From: JAYODZ01 sp965662735
GTDB lineage: Bacteria > Pseudomonadota > Alphaproteobacteria > RS24
Direction of reading: 5' to 3'
DNA: 64,000 nt
Assembly (NCBI GenBank): GCA_965662735.1
Contig: CBFIIU010000008.1
Coordinates: forward strand, 28,143-92,142
The notes beneath the pieces were generated by a model that was given only the letters and a program-made list of their open reading frames with translations, was not told the origin of the DNA and ran no database searches. The translations under genes were made by a program, and so were the position numbers. The stretch's first letter is position 1. Each line of letters opens with the position of its first letter. Shown here in pieces: positions 51,392-59,523 of the stretch.

Positions 51392-52522
51392 TTAACCGTC
51401 AACCTCTGGGGAAATGCGCACGATCCGGCCATTTTCCCCTTCTAAAAGCAAATATAAAGCGCCATCCGGCCCCGTGCGGACATCGCGCACGCGCGCATCC
51501 AGCTCACCAAAGAGATTTTCTTGACCCGCGACCGACCGCCCATCCATGTCAAGGCGAACCACATGATTGAACACCAAACTGCTGACAAAAATATCGCCGT
51601 CCCATTCGGGGAAAGCACCCCCTCGGTAAACCGTCATGCCACTCGGGCCAATTGACGGCACCCAATAGGTGACGGGCTGATCCATGCCCTCATACTCGGT
51701 GAAGGGGCTAATCCGTGCGCCTGTATAGTCGATACCATAGGTGATTGCTGGCCATCCATAATTATGGCCGGGCTCAATAATATTCAACTCATCACCGCCG
51801 CGAGGGCCATGTTCTGTTTCCCAAACAATGCCCCGCTGAGCATCATAAATTATACTTTGAGCGTTTCGATGCCCATATGACCATATTTCAGGTTGTGCCC
51901 GATCTTGATCATGAAATGGGTTATCGCTCGGAACTTTTCCATCATCCGTAACCCGAACAATCGACCCAAAATGATCCGCTATACTCTGAGCACGCTCGCG
52001 ATAATCAAATCCGTCCCCCACCGTAATCAGGAGAGAGTTATCGGGCAGAAACGTCATTCTTCCGCCATAATGAACAGGGGTATTTTTACGGGGGGCCGCT
52101 TCAAAAACGGTTTGCACATCTTCGAGCTGATCGCCAGTAAACCGCCCACGAATGACCCGCAACGCATTTGCCTCAGGCGTGCCGACAGCCAAGGAGAGGT
52201 ATACTTGCTGATTTTCAGCAAAATTTGGATGCAAAATAATGTCCATCAAACCGCCCTGCCCCGCATAGTAGACAGCTGGAACACCACTGACTTCCGCGCG
52301 CACCAAAGCGCCATTTCGAACCAAACGCAGCTTTCCGCCTAACTCGGTGACCAACATGTCTCCATCTGGCAAAAAAGCGATTCCCCAAGGCATATCGAGC
52401 CCACCAACCACTGTGTCAGCCCGATAGGCGGGCGTCGCCCATGCCAATACCGTGGATAGAATCACAGCAACAAAACCTGAAAAAGGAGCGACTATTTTGC
52501 GTTTCATACTGAGTTTACTCAT
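51392..52522 (-). CDS. PQQ-dependent aldose sugar dehydrogenase-like protein
   Basis: A 376-residue secreted beta-propeller of the soluble glucose dehydrogenase (GSDH/Asd, YliI) family. A signal peptide (FSGFVAVILSTVLAWATPAY) is followed by ADTVVGGLDMPWGIAFLPDG, GQGGLMDIILHPNFAENQQV, HYGGRMTFLPDNSLLITVGD, WSYGHRNAQSIIYD and WETEHGPRGGDELNI. These segments carry the PQQ and calcium contacts. It probably oxidises a sugar in the periplasm, passing electrons to a carrier. ATG 52522 has GAGATGG upstream, and a strong promoter lies at 52565-52592. Confidence 0.88.
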   Translation of the reverse strand: MSKLSMKRKIVAPFSGFVAVILSTVLAWATPAYRADTVVGGLDMPWGIAFLPDGDMLVTELGGKLRLVRNGALVRAEVSGVPAVYYAGQGGLMDIILHPNFAENQQVYLSLAVGTPEANALRVIRGRFTGDQLEDVQTVFEAAPRKNTPVHYGGRMTFLPDNSLLITVGDGFDYRERAQSIADHFGSIVRVTDDGKVPSDNPFHDQDRAQPEIWSYGHRNAQSIIYDAQRGIVWETEHGPRGGDELNIIEPGHNYGWPAITYGIDYTGARISPFTEYEGMDQPVTYWVPSIGPSGMTVYRGGAFPEWDGDIFVSSLVFNHVVRLDMDGRSVAGQENLFGELDARVRDVRTGPDGALYLLLEGENGRIVRISPEVDG

Positions 52523-52564
52523 TATCACCATCTCATGAGGCAGGCACCAATATGGCTGACTACC

Positions 52565-52592
52565 CGATTATCGCGTCGACATATACTGTCAA
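52565..52592 (-). promoter_or_regulatory. Sigma-70-type promoter of the sugar dehydrogenase
   Basis: On the minus strand, TTGACA (52592-52587) and TAATCG (52570-52565) are 16 bp apart. The leader would be about 35 nt. Confidence 0.6.
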
Positions 52593-52674
52593 CGCTGTTA
52601 ACGCCGGAAGCGAGGCCCAACGCGGCCATGCGGCCAGCTTGACCCCTGGCACAACAACATACCGCACCGACGAA

Positions 52675-52704
52675 TTGCTATTCCATCCCGATTGAGACTA
52701 TACT
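52675..52704 (+). promoter_or_regulatory. Candidate promoter of the membrane-protein gene
   Basis: TTGCTA (52675-52680) and TATACT (52699-52704) are 18 bp apart, with the next gene starting about 62 nt later. Confidence 0.45.
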
Positions 52705-52772
52705 TCATTTGATCTTGAGTAAACCAAATCGCATCTTCTGTATGTGCGAATCAATGAGAGAAATTGGGCATC

Positions 52773-53219
52773 ATGAAAGCTTTTCTCCCCACAGCGAAAC
52801 ATATCGTTGGCTTTATCTTAACTTTCGTATTTTTCGTGATTATTGGGATCATTGTGTCGACACAATTTAACCTTGCGGAAATTTCGTCTCTGGGCCTCGT
52901 CATTTCATTGACGACCCGCCTCAATACAACCCTGTCGGATATCGTTGGAATGGCGCCCCTGTTTGGGACAATTTTTGGCGTAGGTCTCCTCATCGCAACG
53001 ATTGTCGGCGGACAAATTGTGCGGTGGCTGCCCCGTTTGCGCACCCAAATTTATATTACCGCGAGTATTGTCTCGGTTATTGTGACCCTGCTCGCGATGA
53101 AATCGGTTTTTAGCATCACGGCGATTGCCGCCACCCGTTCAGCAGACGGCTTCATCGCGCTGTGTCTTGTCGGGGCTGTGGCTGGCTATGTGTTCGCCAA
53201 AACCAGCCGGCAACGCTAA
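52773..53219 (+). CDS. Four-span membrane protein of unknown function
   Basis: About 148 residues with four hydrophobic segments: IVGFILTFVFFVIIGIIVST, PLFGTIFGVGLLIATIVGGQ, QIYITASIVSVIVTLLAMKS and FIALCLVGAVAGYVFA. No family was recognised. A polar loop (FNLAEISSLGLVISLTTRLN) lies after the first span. The ATG at 52773 is preferred; 52764 is in frame. It has its own candidate promoter and is convergent with malate synthase, 40 bp apart. Confidence 0.7.
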   Translation: MKAFLPTAKHIVGFILTFVFFVIIGIIVSTQFNLAEISSLGLVISLTTRLNTTLSDIVGMAPLFGTIFGVGLLIATIVGGQIVRWLPRLRTQIYITASIVSVIVTLLAMKSVFSITAIAATRSADGFIALCLVGAVAGYVFAKTSRQR

Positions 53220-53259
53220 CACCCCTTAAGCGATCTGTTATCAGGTCTGTTACCAGGCC

Positions 53260-55437
53260 TTACGAGACTTGAGACGCTTTATATTGCAACCGGCGCGCAT
53301 GCAGCAACGGCTCCGTGTAGCCACTGGGTTGAACCCGACCCTCAAACACCAAGTCGCACGCGGCCTTAAAGGCAATACTTTCGTCAAACCGACCCGCCAT
53401 CGGCGTATAGGCGGGGTCGCCGGCATTTTGCTTATCGACAATAGCTGCCATGCGCTGCATGGTTTCCATCACCTGATCTTCGGTGCAAATTCCGTGCAAA
53501 AGCCAATTGGCAATATGCTGGCTCGAAATCCGCAAGGTTGCGCGATCTTCCATAAGCCCGACATTGTGAATATCGGGAACCTTTGAACACCCAACCCCTT
53601 GCTCGACCCAGCGCACCACATATCCCAAAATGCCTTGGGCATTATTATCGAGCTCCGCTTGAATATCTTCCGGGCTCCATTGCGGATGTGTCTCAACGGG
53701 TACTGACAAAATATCGTCGATAGAAGCGCGCGGGCGCGACGCAATTTCGTTTTGAACCTCATCAACACTGACCATGTGATAATGTAAGGCATGAACCGTT
53801 GCCGCTGTCGGCGAAGGCGCCCAGGCACAATCGGCGCCCGCACGAACCTGCCCTATTTTTTGCTCCAACATCGCCGCCATTAAATCAGGCATGGCCCACA
53901 TGCCCTTGCCGATTTGTGCCCGACCTTTAAAGCCACAGGCCAGACCAATATCAACATTCCAATTTTCATAGGCCATGAGCCATTTTTGCGTCTTCATATC
54001 GGCTTTACGGATCATCGGCCCCATTTCCATGGAGGTGTGGATTTCATCGCCTGTGCGGTCGAGGAAGCCTGTATTAATGAAGATCACCCGTTGTTTGGCC
54101 GCGCGAATGCATTCTTTCAAGTTCAGAGTGGTGCGACGTTCCTCATCCATGATGCCCATTTTGAGGCAATTCGAGGCCAGCCCCAGCACTTCTTCAACCC
54201 GCCCGAATAAGGCATTCGCGAAGGCGACTTCCTCTGGCCCATGCATTTTAGGCTTCACAATATAAACGGATCCATGACGGCTGTTTTTAAGACGCGCATC
54301 GGTTTTGATAAAATCATGTTGCGCGATCAATCCCGTCATCAGCGCGTCCATAATGCCTTCTGGCACCTCATCGCCGTCTTGATCGATAATGGCTGGGTTA
54401 GTCATCAAATGACCAACATTTCTGACCAGCATGAGGCTGAGGCCGGGAAGCACGAGCTCACCGCCATCGCGCGCCGTATAAACCCGATTATCGCTCATGC
54501 GACGGGTCATGCTCCGCCCGCCTTTTTGCATCTCAACAGCTAAAGAACGCTGCATTAAGCCGAGCAAATTTCGATAGGCCTCAACCTTATCCTCACCGTC
54601 AACCGCAGCAACTGAGTCCTCACAATCCATAATCGTCGTCACCGCCGATTCGACCATCACATCCGCGAGCCCAGCAGGGTCATCGCGCCCGATCGAATGG
54701 GCGCGGTCAATCACCAACTCAAGATGTAAATCATTATTGCGCAGCAAGATGGCCGTTGGAGCATCTGGGGCGCCACAATAGCCGACCCACTGTTCCGGCC
54801 GAGCCAAACCAACATTGCCTTGCGCTGTCTCAGCCACCAGCCCATCCGCCACAATGCGATACGCCGTCACATCCGCATGCTTCCCTGATGCAAGCGGGAT
54901 GACGTCATCCAGAAACGCCCGGGCACGAGAGATAACTTCGGCACCCCGGATCGGATTATAATCGCCCACCGGCGCCAAATCCCCGTCAGAAGGGATAATA
55001 TCGGTTCCGTAAAACGCATCATAGAGACTGCCCCAACGCGCATTTGCGGCATTGATGGCAAAGCGCGCATTCTTCACAGGAACCACCAATTGTGGCCCAG
55101 CAATATCACTGACCTCGGGATCGACACCCTGGGTTTCGATGGCAAAATCGGGCCCCTCTGGCAGTAAATAGCCTATGTCCATCAAAAAGCTCTTATAGGC
55201 TTGCGGATCATGGGGCTGGCCGACGCGTTCACGGTGCCAGCCATCGATCTGCGATTGCAGCGCCTCGCGCTTCGCGAGCAAGGCCTTATTCTGGGGTTTA
55301 AATTCGGCGAGAACATTCGCAAAGGCCGCCCAAAATTCCTCGACCGTTTGCTGTGTGCCCTGCACCGCTTCATTCGCCACAAAATCGGCTAATTCGGAAT
55401 CAATCTGTAACCCTGAGTGGTTGACGCGGTTAGACAT
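53260..55437 (-). CDS. glcB: Malate synthase G
   Basis: A 725-residue TIM-barrel enzyme condensing glyoxylate and acetyl-CoA to malate; the length is that of the G isoform. Conserved parts are TTIMDCEDSVAAVDGEDKVE, VYIVKPKMHGPEEVAFANAL, VIFINTGFLDRTGDEIHTSM and GKGMWAMPDLMAAMLEQKIG. The C-terminus has GVGCSKVPDIHNVGLMEDRA. AGGGAGG is six bases before the ATG. No isocitrate lyase is in the window; glyoxylate could come from malyl-CoA cleavage by the lyase at 60948. Confidence 0.97.
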   Translation of the reverse strand: MSNRVNHSGLQIDSELADFVANEAVQGTQQTVEEFWAAFANVLAEFKPQNKALLAKREALQSQIDGWHRERVGQPHDPQAYKSFLMDIGYLLPEGPDFAIETQGVDPEVSDIAGPQLVVPVKNARFAINAANARWGSLYDAFYGTDIIPSDGDLAPVGDYNPIRGAEVISRARAFLDDVIPLASGKHADVTAYRIVADGLVAETAQGNVGLARPEQWVGYCGAPDAPTAILLRNNDLHLELVIDRAHSIGRDDPAGLADVMVESAVTTIMDCEDSVAAVDGEDKVEAYRNLLGLMQRSLAVEMQKGGRSMTRRMSDNRVYTARDGGELVLPGLSLMLVRNVGHLMTNPAIIDQDGDEVPEGIMDALMTGLIAQHDFIKTDARLKNSRHGSVYIVKPKMHGPEEVAFANALFGRVEEVLGLASNCLKMGIMDEERRTTLNLKECIRAAKQRVIFINTGFLDRTGDEIHTSMEMGPMIRKADMKTQKWLMAYENWNVDIGLACGFKGRAQIGKGMWAMPDLMAAMLEQKIGQVRAGADCAWAPSPTAATVHALHYHMVSVDEVQNEIASRPRASIDDILSVPVETHPQWSPEDIQAELDNNAQGILGYVVRWVEQGVGCSKVPDIHNVGLMEDRATLRISSQHIANWLLHGICTEDQVMETMQRMAAIVDKQNAGDPAYTPMAGRFDESIAFKAACDLVFEGRVQPSGYTEPLLHARRLQYKASQVS

Positions 55438-55500
55438 AAAAACCTCCCTAAATAACGACCTTGAGGGCGCAATTCCTGCGCCGAGTAAATCTTAAGCGCT

Positions 55501-55528
55501 AACATAGAAAAGGTGCTCATCATTGCAA
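55501..55528 (-). promoter_or_regulatory. Candidate promoter of malate synthase
   Basis: On the minus strand, TTGCAA (55528-55523) and TATGTT (55506-55501) are 16 bp apart; the leader would be about 55 nt. Confidence 0.4.
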
Positions 55529-55719
55529 CCCACCTTTTGCGCTTACTCACAGTCCAACCAATGCAGTCGCGATCAAAAAATAGTCACTGGGCCTAAAAAG
55601 CGACGTAATATTACTTTTGGAGAGCCTGTTTGTTCCAAAAAATAACTATTTGCAAACGCCCCCTTGTCAAAAAACGACATATACACAAGATAGGCTAAAC
55701 ATATGCAGAGGGAGCCATT

Positions 55720-57102
55720 ATGGCGGCAAAGAAAATAACCCCAAAGAATACCCCCAAATCTGTCGTCGCGCGAAAGACCCGCAGTGATCAGGCGACGGCC
55801 CCGAAAAAAGACACTAAGAAAACCCGTGCCACAGCGGCCCCTCTTGCCAAAAATATGGCCCAAAAAGCAACAGCTCAAAAAACATCCCCCTCCCGCACCA
55901 CGAAGACGAACAAAAAGTCCCCTTCTCCCGCCACGACCCAAAAGGTTTCTGCTTCTCCAAAATCATCCGCACGCAATAAGCCCGTTGCCAAAAAACCAGC
56001 GCCCGTTCAGGCAGCAGCGCCGCGTAAGCGTGCATCAACAAAAAAAGCGTCACCGCCCAGGCTGTCGATTGAGCCCTCACACGGCCAATCAGCCGATCAA
56101 TCCGGTCATTCATCTACAGCGCCGCGGCTTGACGATGCTATTTTATTGGAAAGCTGGGCCGAGATGGTGCGGATCCGGCGGTTTGAAGAGCGTGCTGGGC
56201 AACTCTATTCAATGGGAAAAATTGGCGGCTTTTGTCACCTCTATATCGGCCAAGAGGCCGTCGCTGCCGGCATGCAACTTTGTGTCAAAGACGGCGATCA
56301 GATCGTCACAGGATATCGTGATCACGCGCATATGCTGACCAGCGGCATGGAACCGGGGCGCGTAATGGCGGAATTGACCGGCCGACGCGATGGCTATTCC
56401 AAGGGCAAAGGCGGATCGATGCATATGTTCTCCGTCGAAAAACATTTCTACGGCGGACACGGCATTGTTGGCGCCCAAGTCCCGATCGGGACGGGCCTTG
56501 GTTTTGCCAACAAATATCGCGGTAATGGCAATATTAGTTTTGTCTATTTTGGCGATGGCGCTGCCAATCAGGGTCAAGTGTATGAGAGTTTCAATATGGC
56601 TGAGCTGTGGCGATTGCCAGTCATTTATGTGATCGAAAACAACCAATATGCCATGGGCACCAGTATCGAGCGCGCCTCCGCACAAACCAACCTCTCTCAG
56701 CGCGGCGTGAGCTTTAATATACCTGGCGAGCAAGTGAACGGGATGGACATTGAGGAGGTCTATGCCGCGGGACAACGCGCCCGCGATTGGGTTTCGGCTG
56801 GCAAGGGTCCTATTATTCTGGAAATGAAAACCTATCGCTATCGCGGTCACTCCATGTCCGACCCCGCAAAATATCGAAAACGTGAAGAAGTCGATGATGT
56901 GCGAGAGCATTCCGACCCGATCATGCTGGTCGAGCAAAAGCTCACAAGCCGCAAAATCTCAACTGATGATGACCTAAAAGCCCGCCGCAAAGTGATCTAT
57001 GATGCGATTGCCGATGCGGTCGACTTCGCACTGGAGAGCCCCTTGCCGGATACGCGAGAATTAATGACCGACATTTTGGCGGAGAACCATCATGCCGATT
57101 AG
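55720..57102 (+). CDS. pdhA: Pyruvate dehydrogenase E1 alpha with long basic N-terminal tail
   Basis: E1-alpha forms the thiamine diphosphate site that decarboxylates pyruvate. The core (137-460) is normal: MVRIRRFEERAGQLYSMGKI, GGFCHLYIGQEAVAAGMQL, the ThDP motif YFGDGAANQGQVYESFNMAE and KTYRYRGHSMSDPAKYR with the regulatory-loop region. Residues 1-135 are a Lys/Ala/Ser/Thr/Pro-rich tail (KKDTKKTRATAAPLAKN, KPVAKKPAPVQAAAPRKRAS). Known alphaproteobacterial E1-alpha proteins carry shorter versions of about 30 residues. The ATG has GAGGGAG upstream, so the tail appears to be translated. pdhB overlaps by 11 bp. Confidence 0.95.
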   Translation: MAAKKITPKNTPKSVVARKTRSDQATAPKKDTKKTRATAAPLAKNMAQKATAQKTSPSRTTKTNKKSPSPATTQKVSASPKSSARNKPVAKKPAPVQAAAPRKRASTKKASPPRLSIEPSHGQSADQSGHSSTAPRLDDAILLESWAEMVRIRRFEERAGQLYSMGKIGGFCHLYIGQEAVAAGMQLCVKDGDQIVTGYRDHAHMLTSGMEPGRVMAELTGRRDGYSKGKGGSMHMFSVEKHFYGGHGIVGAQVPIGTGLGFANKYRGNGNISFVYFGDGAANQGQVYESFNMAELWRLPVIYVIENNQYAMGTSIERASAQTNLSQRGVSFNIPGEQVNGMDIEEVYAAGQRARDWVSAGKGPIILEMKTYRYRGHSMSDPAKYRKREEVDDVREHSDPIMLVEQKLTSRKISTDDDLKARRKVIYDAIADAVDFALESPLPDTRELMTDILAENHHAD

Positions 57103-58519
57103 TATTACCATGCCCGCCTTGTCGCCAACGATGGAGCAAGGGAAAATTGCCCAATGGCTAGTCGATGAAAATCAGACCGTCAAATCGGGCGATATTATTG
57201 CCGAGATTGAAACTGATAAGGCGATTGTGGAGCTCGAGTCGATTGATGATGGGGTGATCGGCAAACTCTTATGCCCTGCGGGCCCTGACCAAATTACCGT
57301 CAACACGCCGATTGCCATTTTATTACTTGAAGGTGAGAGCAGCAGCGATATCGCGGCAATGGAACAAGCGACCCCTGTGCCCGCCCAGCAAACAGATGCT
57401 GCGCTCACGGATGATGCAGCCAAGGATGCTGCAGCCAGGGATGATACGCCAAGAGCCTCCGCACCCCCTCAACTTGAGCAGTCGCTCCCCGCAGCCCCCG
57501 AAGATATTCAACTTCCCGACGATGTGAAATATATCACCCAGCCGGTTCGAGAAGCGTTGCGCGATGGGCTTGCCGAGGAAATGCGCCGCGATGAAACCGT
57601 GTTTATCATAGGTGAAGAAGTGGCCGCTTATGAGGGCGCCTATAAGGTGACCCAAGGCATCTTAAAAGAATTTGGGGATCGGCGCGTGATCGACACACCG
57701 ATCACCGAACATGCGATTGCCGGAATTGGTGTCGGCGCGGCTTTTGCAGGCCTCCGCCCTGTGGTCGAGTTCATGACCTTTAATTTTGCGATGCAGGCCA
57801 TTGACCAAATTATCAATAGCGCGGCAAAAACCCGCTATATGTCTGGCGGTCAAATTAGCTGCCCTATCGTCTTTCGCGGCCCTAATGGCGCGGCGGCACG
57901 GGTCGCCGCTCAGCATAGTCAAGACTATGCCTCTTGGTATGCCCATATTCCAGGCTTGATCGTGCTTGCCCCGTTCAGTGCCGCGGATGCCAAAGGCTTA
58001 TTGAAAGCAGCCATCCGCGACCCTAACCCCGTCATCTTTCTCGAACACGAGCTGTTATACGGCGTCGCCGGCGATGTGCCGCTTTATGATGATTTTGTGT
58101 TACCGATTGGCAAAGCTCAAACCCTTCGCCATGGCAATGATGTCACGCTTGTTTCCTATTCTCGCGGTGTCGCGCACTGCCTCGACGCGGCGACCCAACT
58201 AGAACAAGAGGGCATTCACGCGGATGTCATTAATTTGCGGAGCCTTCGCCCCTTAGACATTGCATCGATTATTAGTTCTGTTGAACGGACGCATCGTTTG
58301 GTGGTGGTTGAAGAAGGATGGCCAGTTGCCGGTATTGGCGCCGAGATCACCGCCCAAATCCAGTATCATGCCTTTGACGCTCTCGATGCACCGATTTTCC
58401 GGGTTAGCGGCGCCGATGTGCCCATGCCGTATGCTGAGAACTTAGAAGCTCTGGCTCTCCCCAGTGCCCATGATATTGTCTCGGCCGCCCAGCGCGTCTG
58501 TTATCGGAATAAGACATGA
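57092..58519 (+). CDS. pdhB: Pyruvate dehydrogenase E1 beta with N-terminal lipoyl domain
   Basis: A 475-residue E1-beta. Residues 1-80 are a lipoyl domain with the modified Lys in AEIETDKAIVELESIDDG. A flexible Ala/Pro/Asp-rich linker spans about 85-143, then the E1-beta core starts near residue 144 (YITQPVREALRDGLAEEMRR, FIIGEEVAAYEGAYKVTQG, DTPITEHAIAGIGVGAAFAG, RGPNGAAARVAAQHSQDYAS). A lipoyl domain on E1-beta is known for alphaproteobacteria. Here it is the only lipoyl domain encoded in the operon. Overlaps pdhA by 11 bp and pdhC by 4 bp. Confidence 0.96.
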   Translation: MPISITMPALSPTMEQGKIAQWLVDENQTVKSGDIIAEIETDKAIVELESIDDGVIGKLLCPAGPDQITVNTPIAILLLEGESSSDIAAMEQATPVPAQQTDAALTDDAAKDAAARDDTPRASAPPQLEQSLPAAPEDIQLPDDVKYITQPVREALRDGLAEEMRRDETVFIIGEEVAAYEGAYKVTQGILKEFGDRRVIDTPITEHAIAGIGVGAAFAGLRPVVEFMTFNFAMQAIDQIINSAAKTRYMSGGQISCPIVFRGPNGAAARVAAQHSQDYASWYAHIPGLIVLAPFSAADAKGLLKAAIRDPNPVIFLEHELLYGVAGDVPLYDDFVLPIGKAQTLRHGNDVTLVSYSRGVAHCLDAATQLEQEGIHADVINLRSLRPLDIASIISSVERTHRLVVVEEGWPVAGIGAEITAQIQYHAFDALDAPIFRVSGADVPMPYAENLEALALPSAHDIVSAAQRVCYRNKT

Positions 58520-59436
58520 ACCAGCGCATTATCGCCAGCCCATTGGCGCGCAAAATCGCTCAAGACAAAGGCCTAGATCTCACTACCATTCAAGGCTCGG
58601 GGCCCAATGGGCGGATAATTTTGCGTGATGTGAATGACATGCGCCCGCAGCCCGCCCAAGCTGCCGGAGCGCCGATCGCTCCGGCTTCGACCAGCCCCAC
58701 AGTGAGCGGCCTGCCCGACCCGCGCCTCTATGCGATTGAAGGTCAGTTTGACGAGATACCACTTTCGCCAATGCAAACATCAATCGCGAACCGTCTCGTC
58801 CAATCAATGCAGGCCATGCCGCATTTTTATCTCACCCGACGGTTGTCGGTTGATAAGCTGCTACAGTTGCGTGAAAAAACCAATCACGCTTTGGCCCAAC
58901 GTGGTGAGAAGCTGAGTGTAAATGACTTTCTCATTCGCGCCGTGGCTCTGGCGTTAATGGAACAGCCCGAGGTGAATGTCTCTTTCGCGGATACGGCAAT
59001 CTTGCGCCATCACCATGCCGATATTGGCGTAGCGGTCGCGTTGCCCGAAGGCCTGATCACGCCGATTATCCGCCAAGCTGAACAAAAATCTGTGCAAGAG
59101 ATCTCGCAAACGGTCAAAGAACTGGCTGCCCGCGCGGGCGAGAAACGCTTAAAACCGTCAGAGTATGAGGGCGGCAGTTTCTCGGTTTCGAATTTGGGCA
59201 TGTTTGGCATTGATCAATTCACGGCTGTGATTAACCCACCCCAAGCCGCTATTTTGGCCGTAGGCGGACTTCAAACACATCTGACCCAAGCCGAAGATGG
59301 CTCACTGTCAAAGGCCTCCGAAATTGCCGTGACCCTGTCATGCGATCATCGGGCGATTAACGGAGCGGTCGGCGCTCAATTCTTAAAAATTCTTGCCGAC
59401 TATTGCGCCGACCCCTATTTGCTCATGATTTCATAA
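58516..59436 (+). CDS. pdhC: Dihydrolipoamide acetyltransferase E2 lacking the lipoyl domain
   Basis: A 306-residue E2, versus about 420-450 in relatives. It begins directly with the peripheral-subunit-binding domain (RIIASPLARKIAQDKGLDLT, then GSGPNGRIILRDV, residues 4-40). A short linker and the catalytic domain (from ~75) follow: MQTSIANRLVQSMQAMPHFY, GGSFSVSNLGMFGIDQFTAV. The catalytic motif reads CDHRAING (H278, N282) where HxxxDG is usual. The start overlaps pdhB, so no hidden lipoyl segment precedes it. No E3 gene follows. The lipoyl group presumably comes from E1-beta. Confidence 0.94.
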   Translation: MNQRIIASPLARKIAQDKGLDLTTIQGSGPNGRIILRDVNDMRPQPAQAAGAPIAPASTSPTVSGLPDPRLYAIEGQFDEIPLSPMQTSIANRLVQSMQAMPHFYLTRRLSVDKLLQLREKTNHALAQRGEKLSVNDFLIRAVALALMEQPEVNVSFADTAILRHHHADIGVAVALPEGLITPIIRQAEQKSVQEISQTVKELAARAGEKRLKPSEYEGGSFSVSNLGMFGIDQFTAVINPPQAAILAVGGLQTHLTQAEDGSLSKASEIAVTLSCDHRAINGAVGAQFLKILADYCADPYLLMIS

Positions 59437-59454
59437 AGCTGATGAGATCGCGAA

Positions 59455-59520
59455 CTTATGAGGCCTCGAAACCTATGAGGCCTCGAAACCTATGAAGCCT
59501 CGAAAAGTATGAGGCCTCCC
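59455..59520. repeat. Tandem 17-bp repeats after pdhC
   Basis: cttatgaggcctcgaaa (59455), cctatgaggcctcgaaa (59472), cctatgaagcctcgaaa (59489) and a truncated agtatgaggcctccc (59506) run head to tail, ending just before the convergent acyl-CoA dehydrogenase stop. Confidence 0.93.
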
Positions 59521-59523
59521 GTC

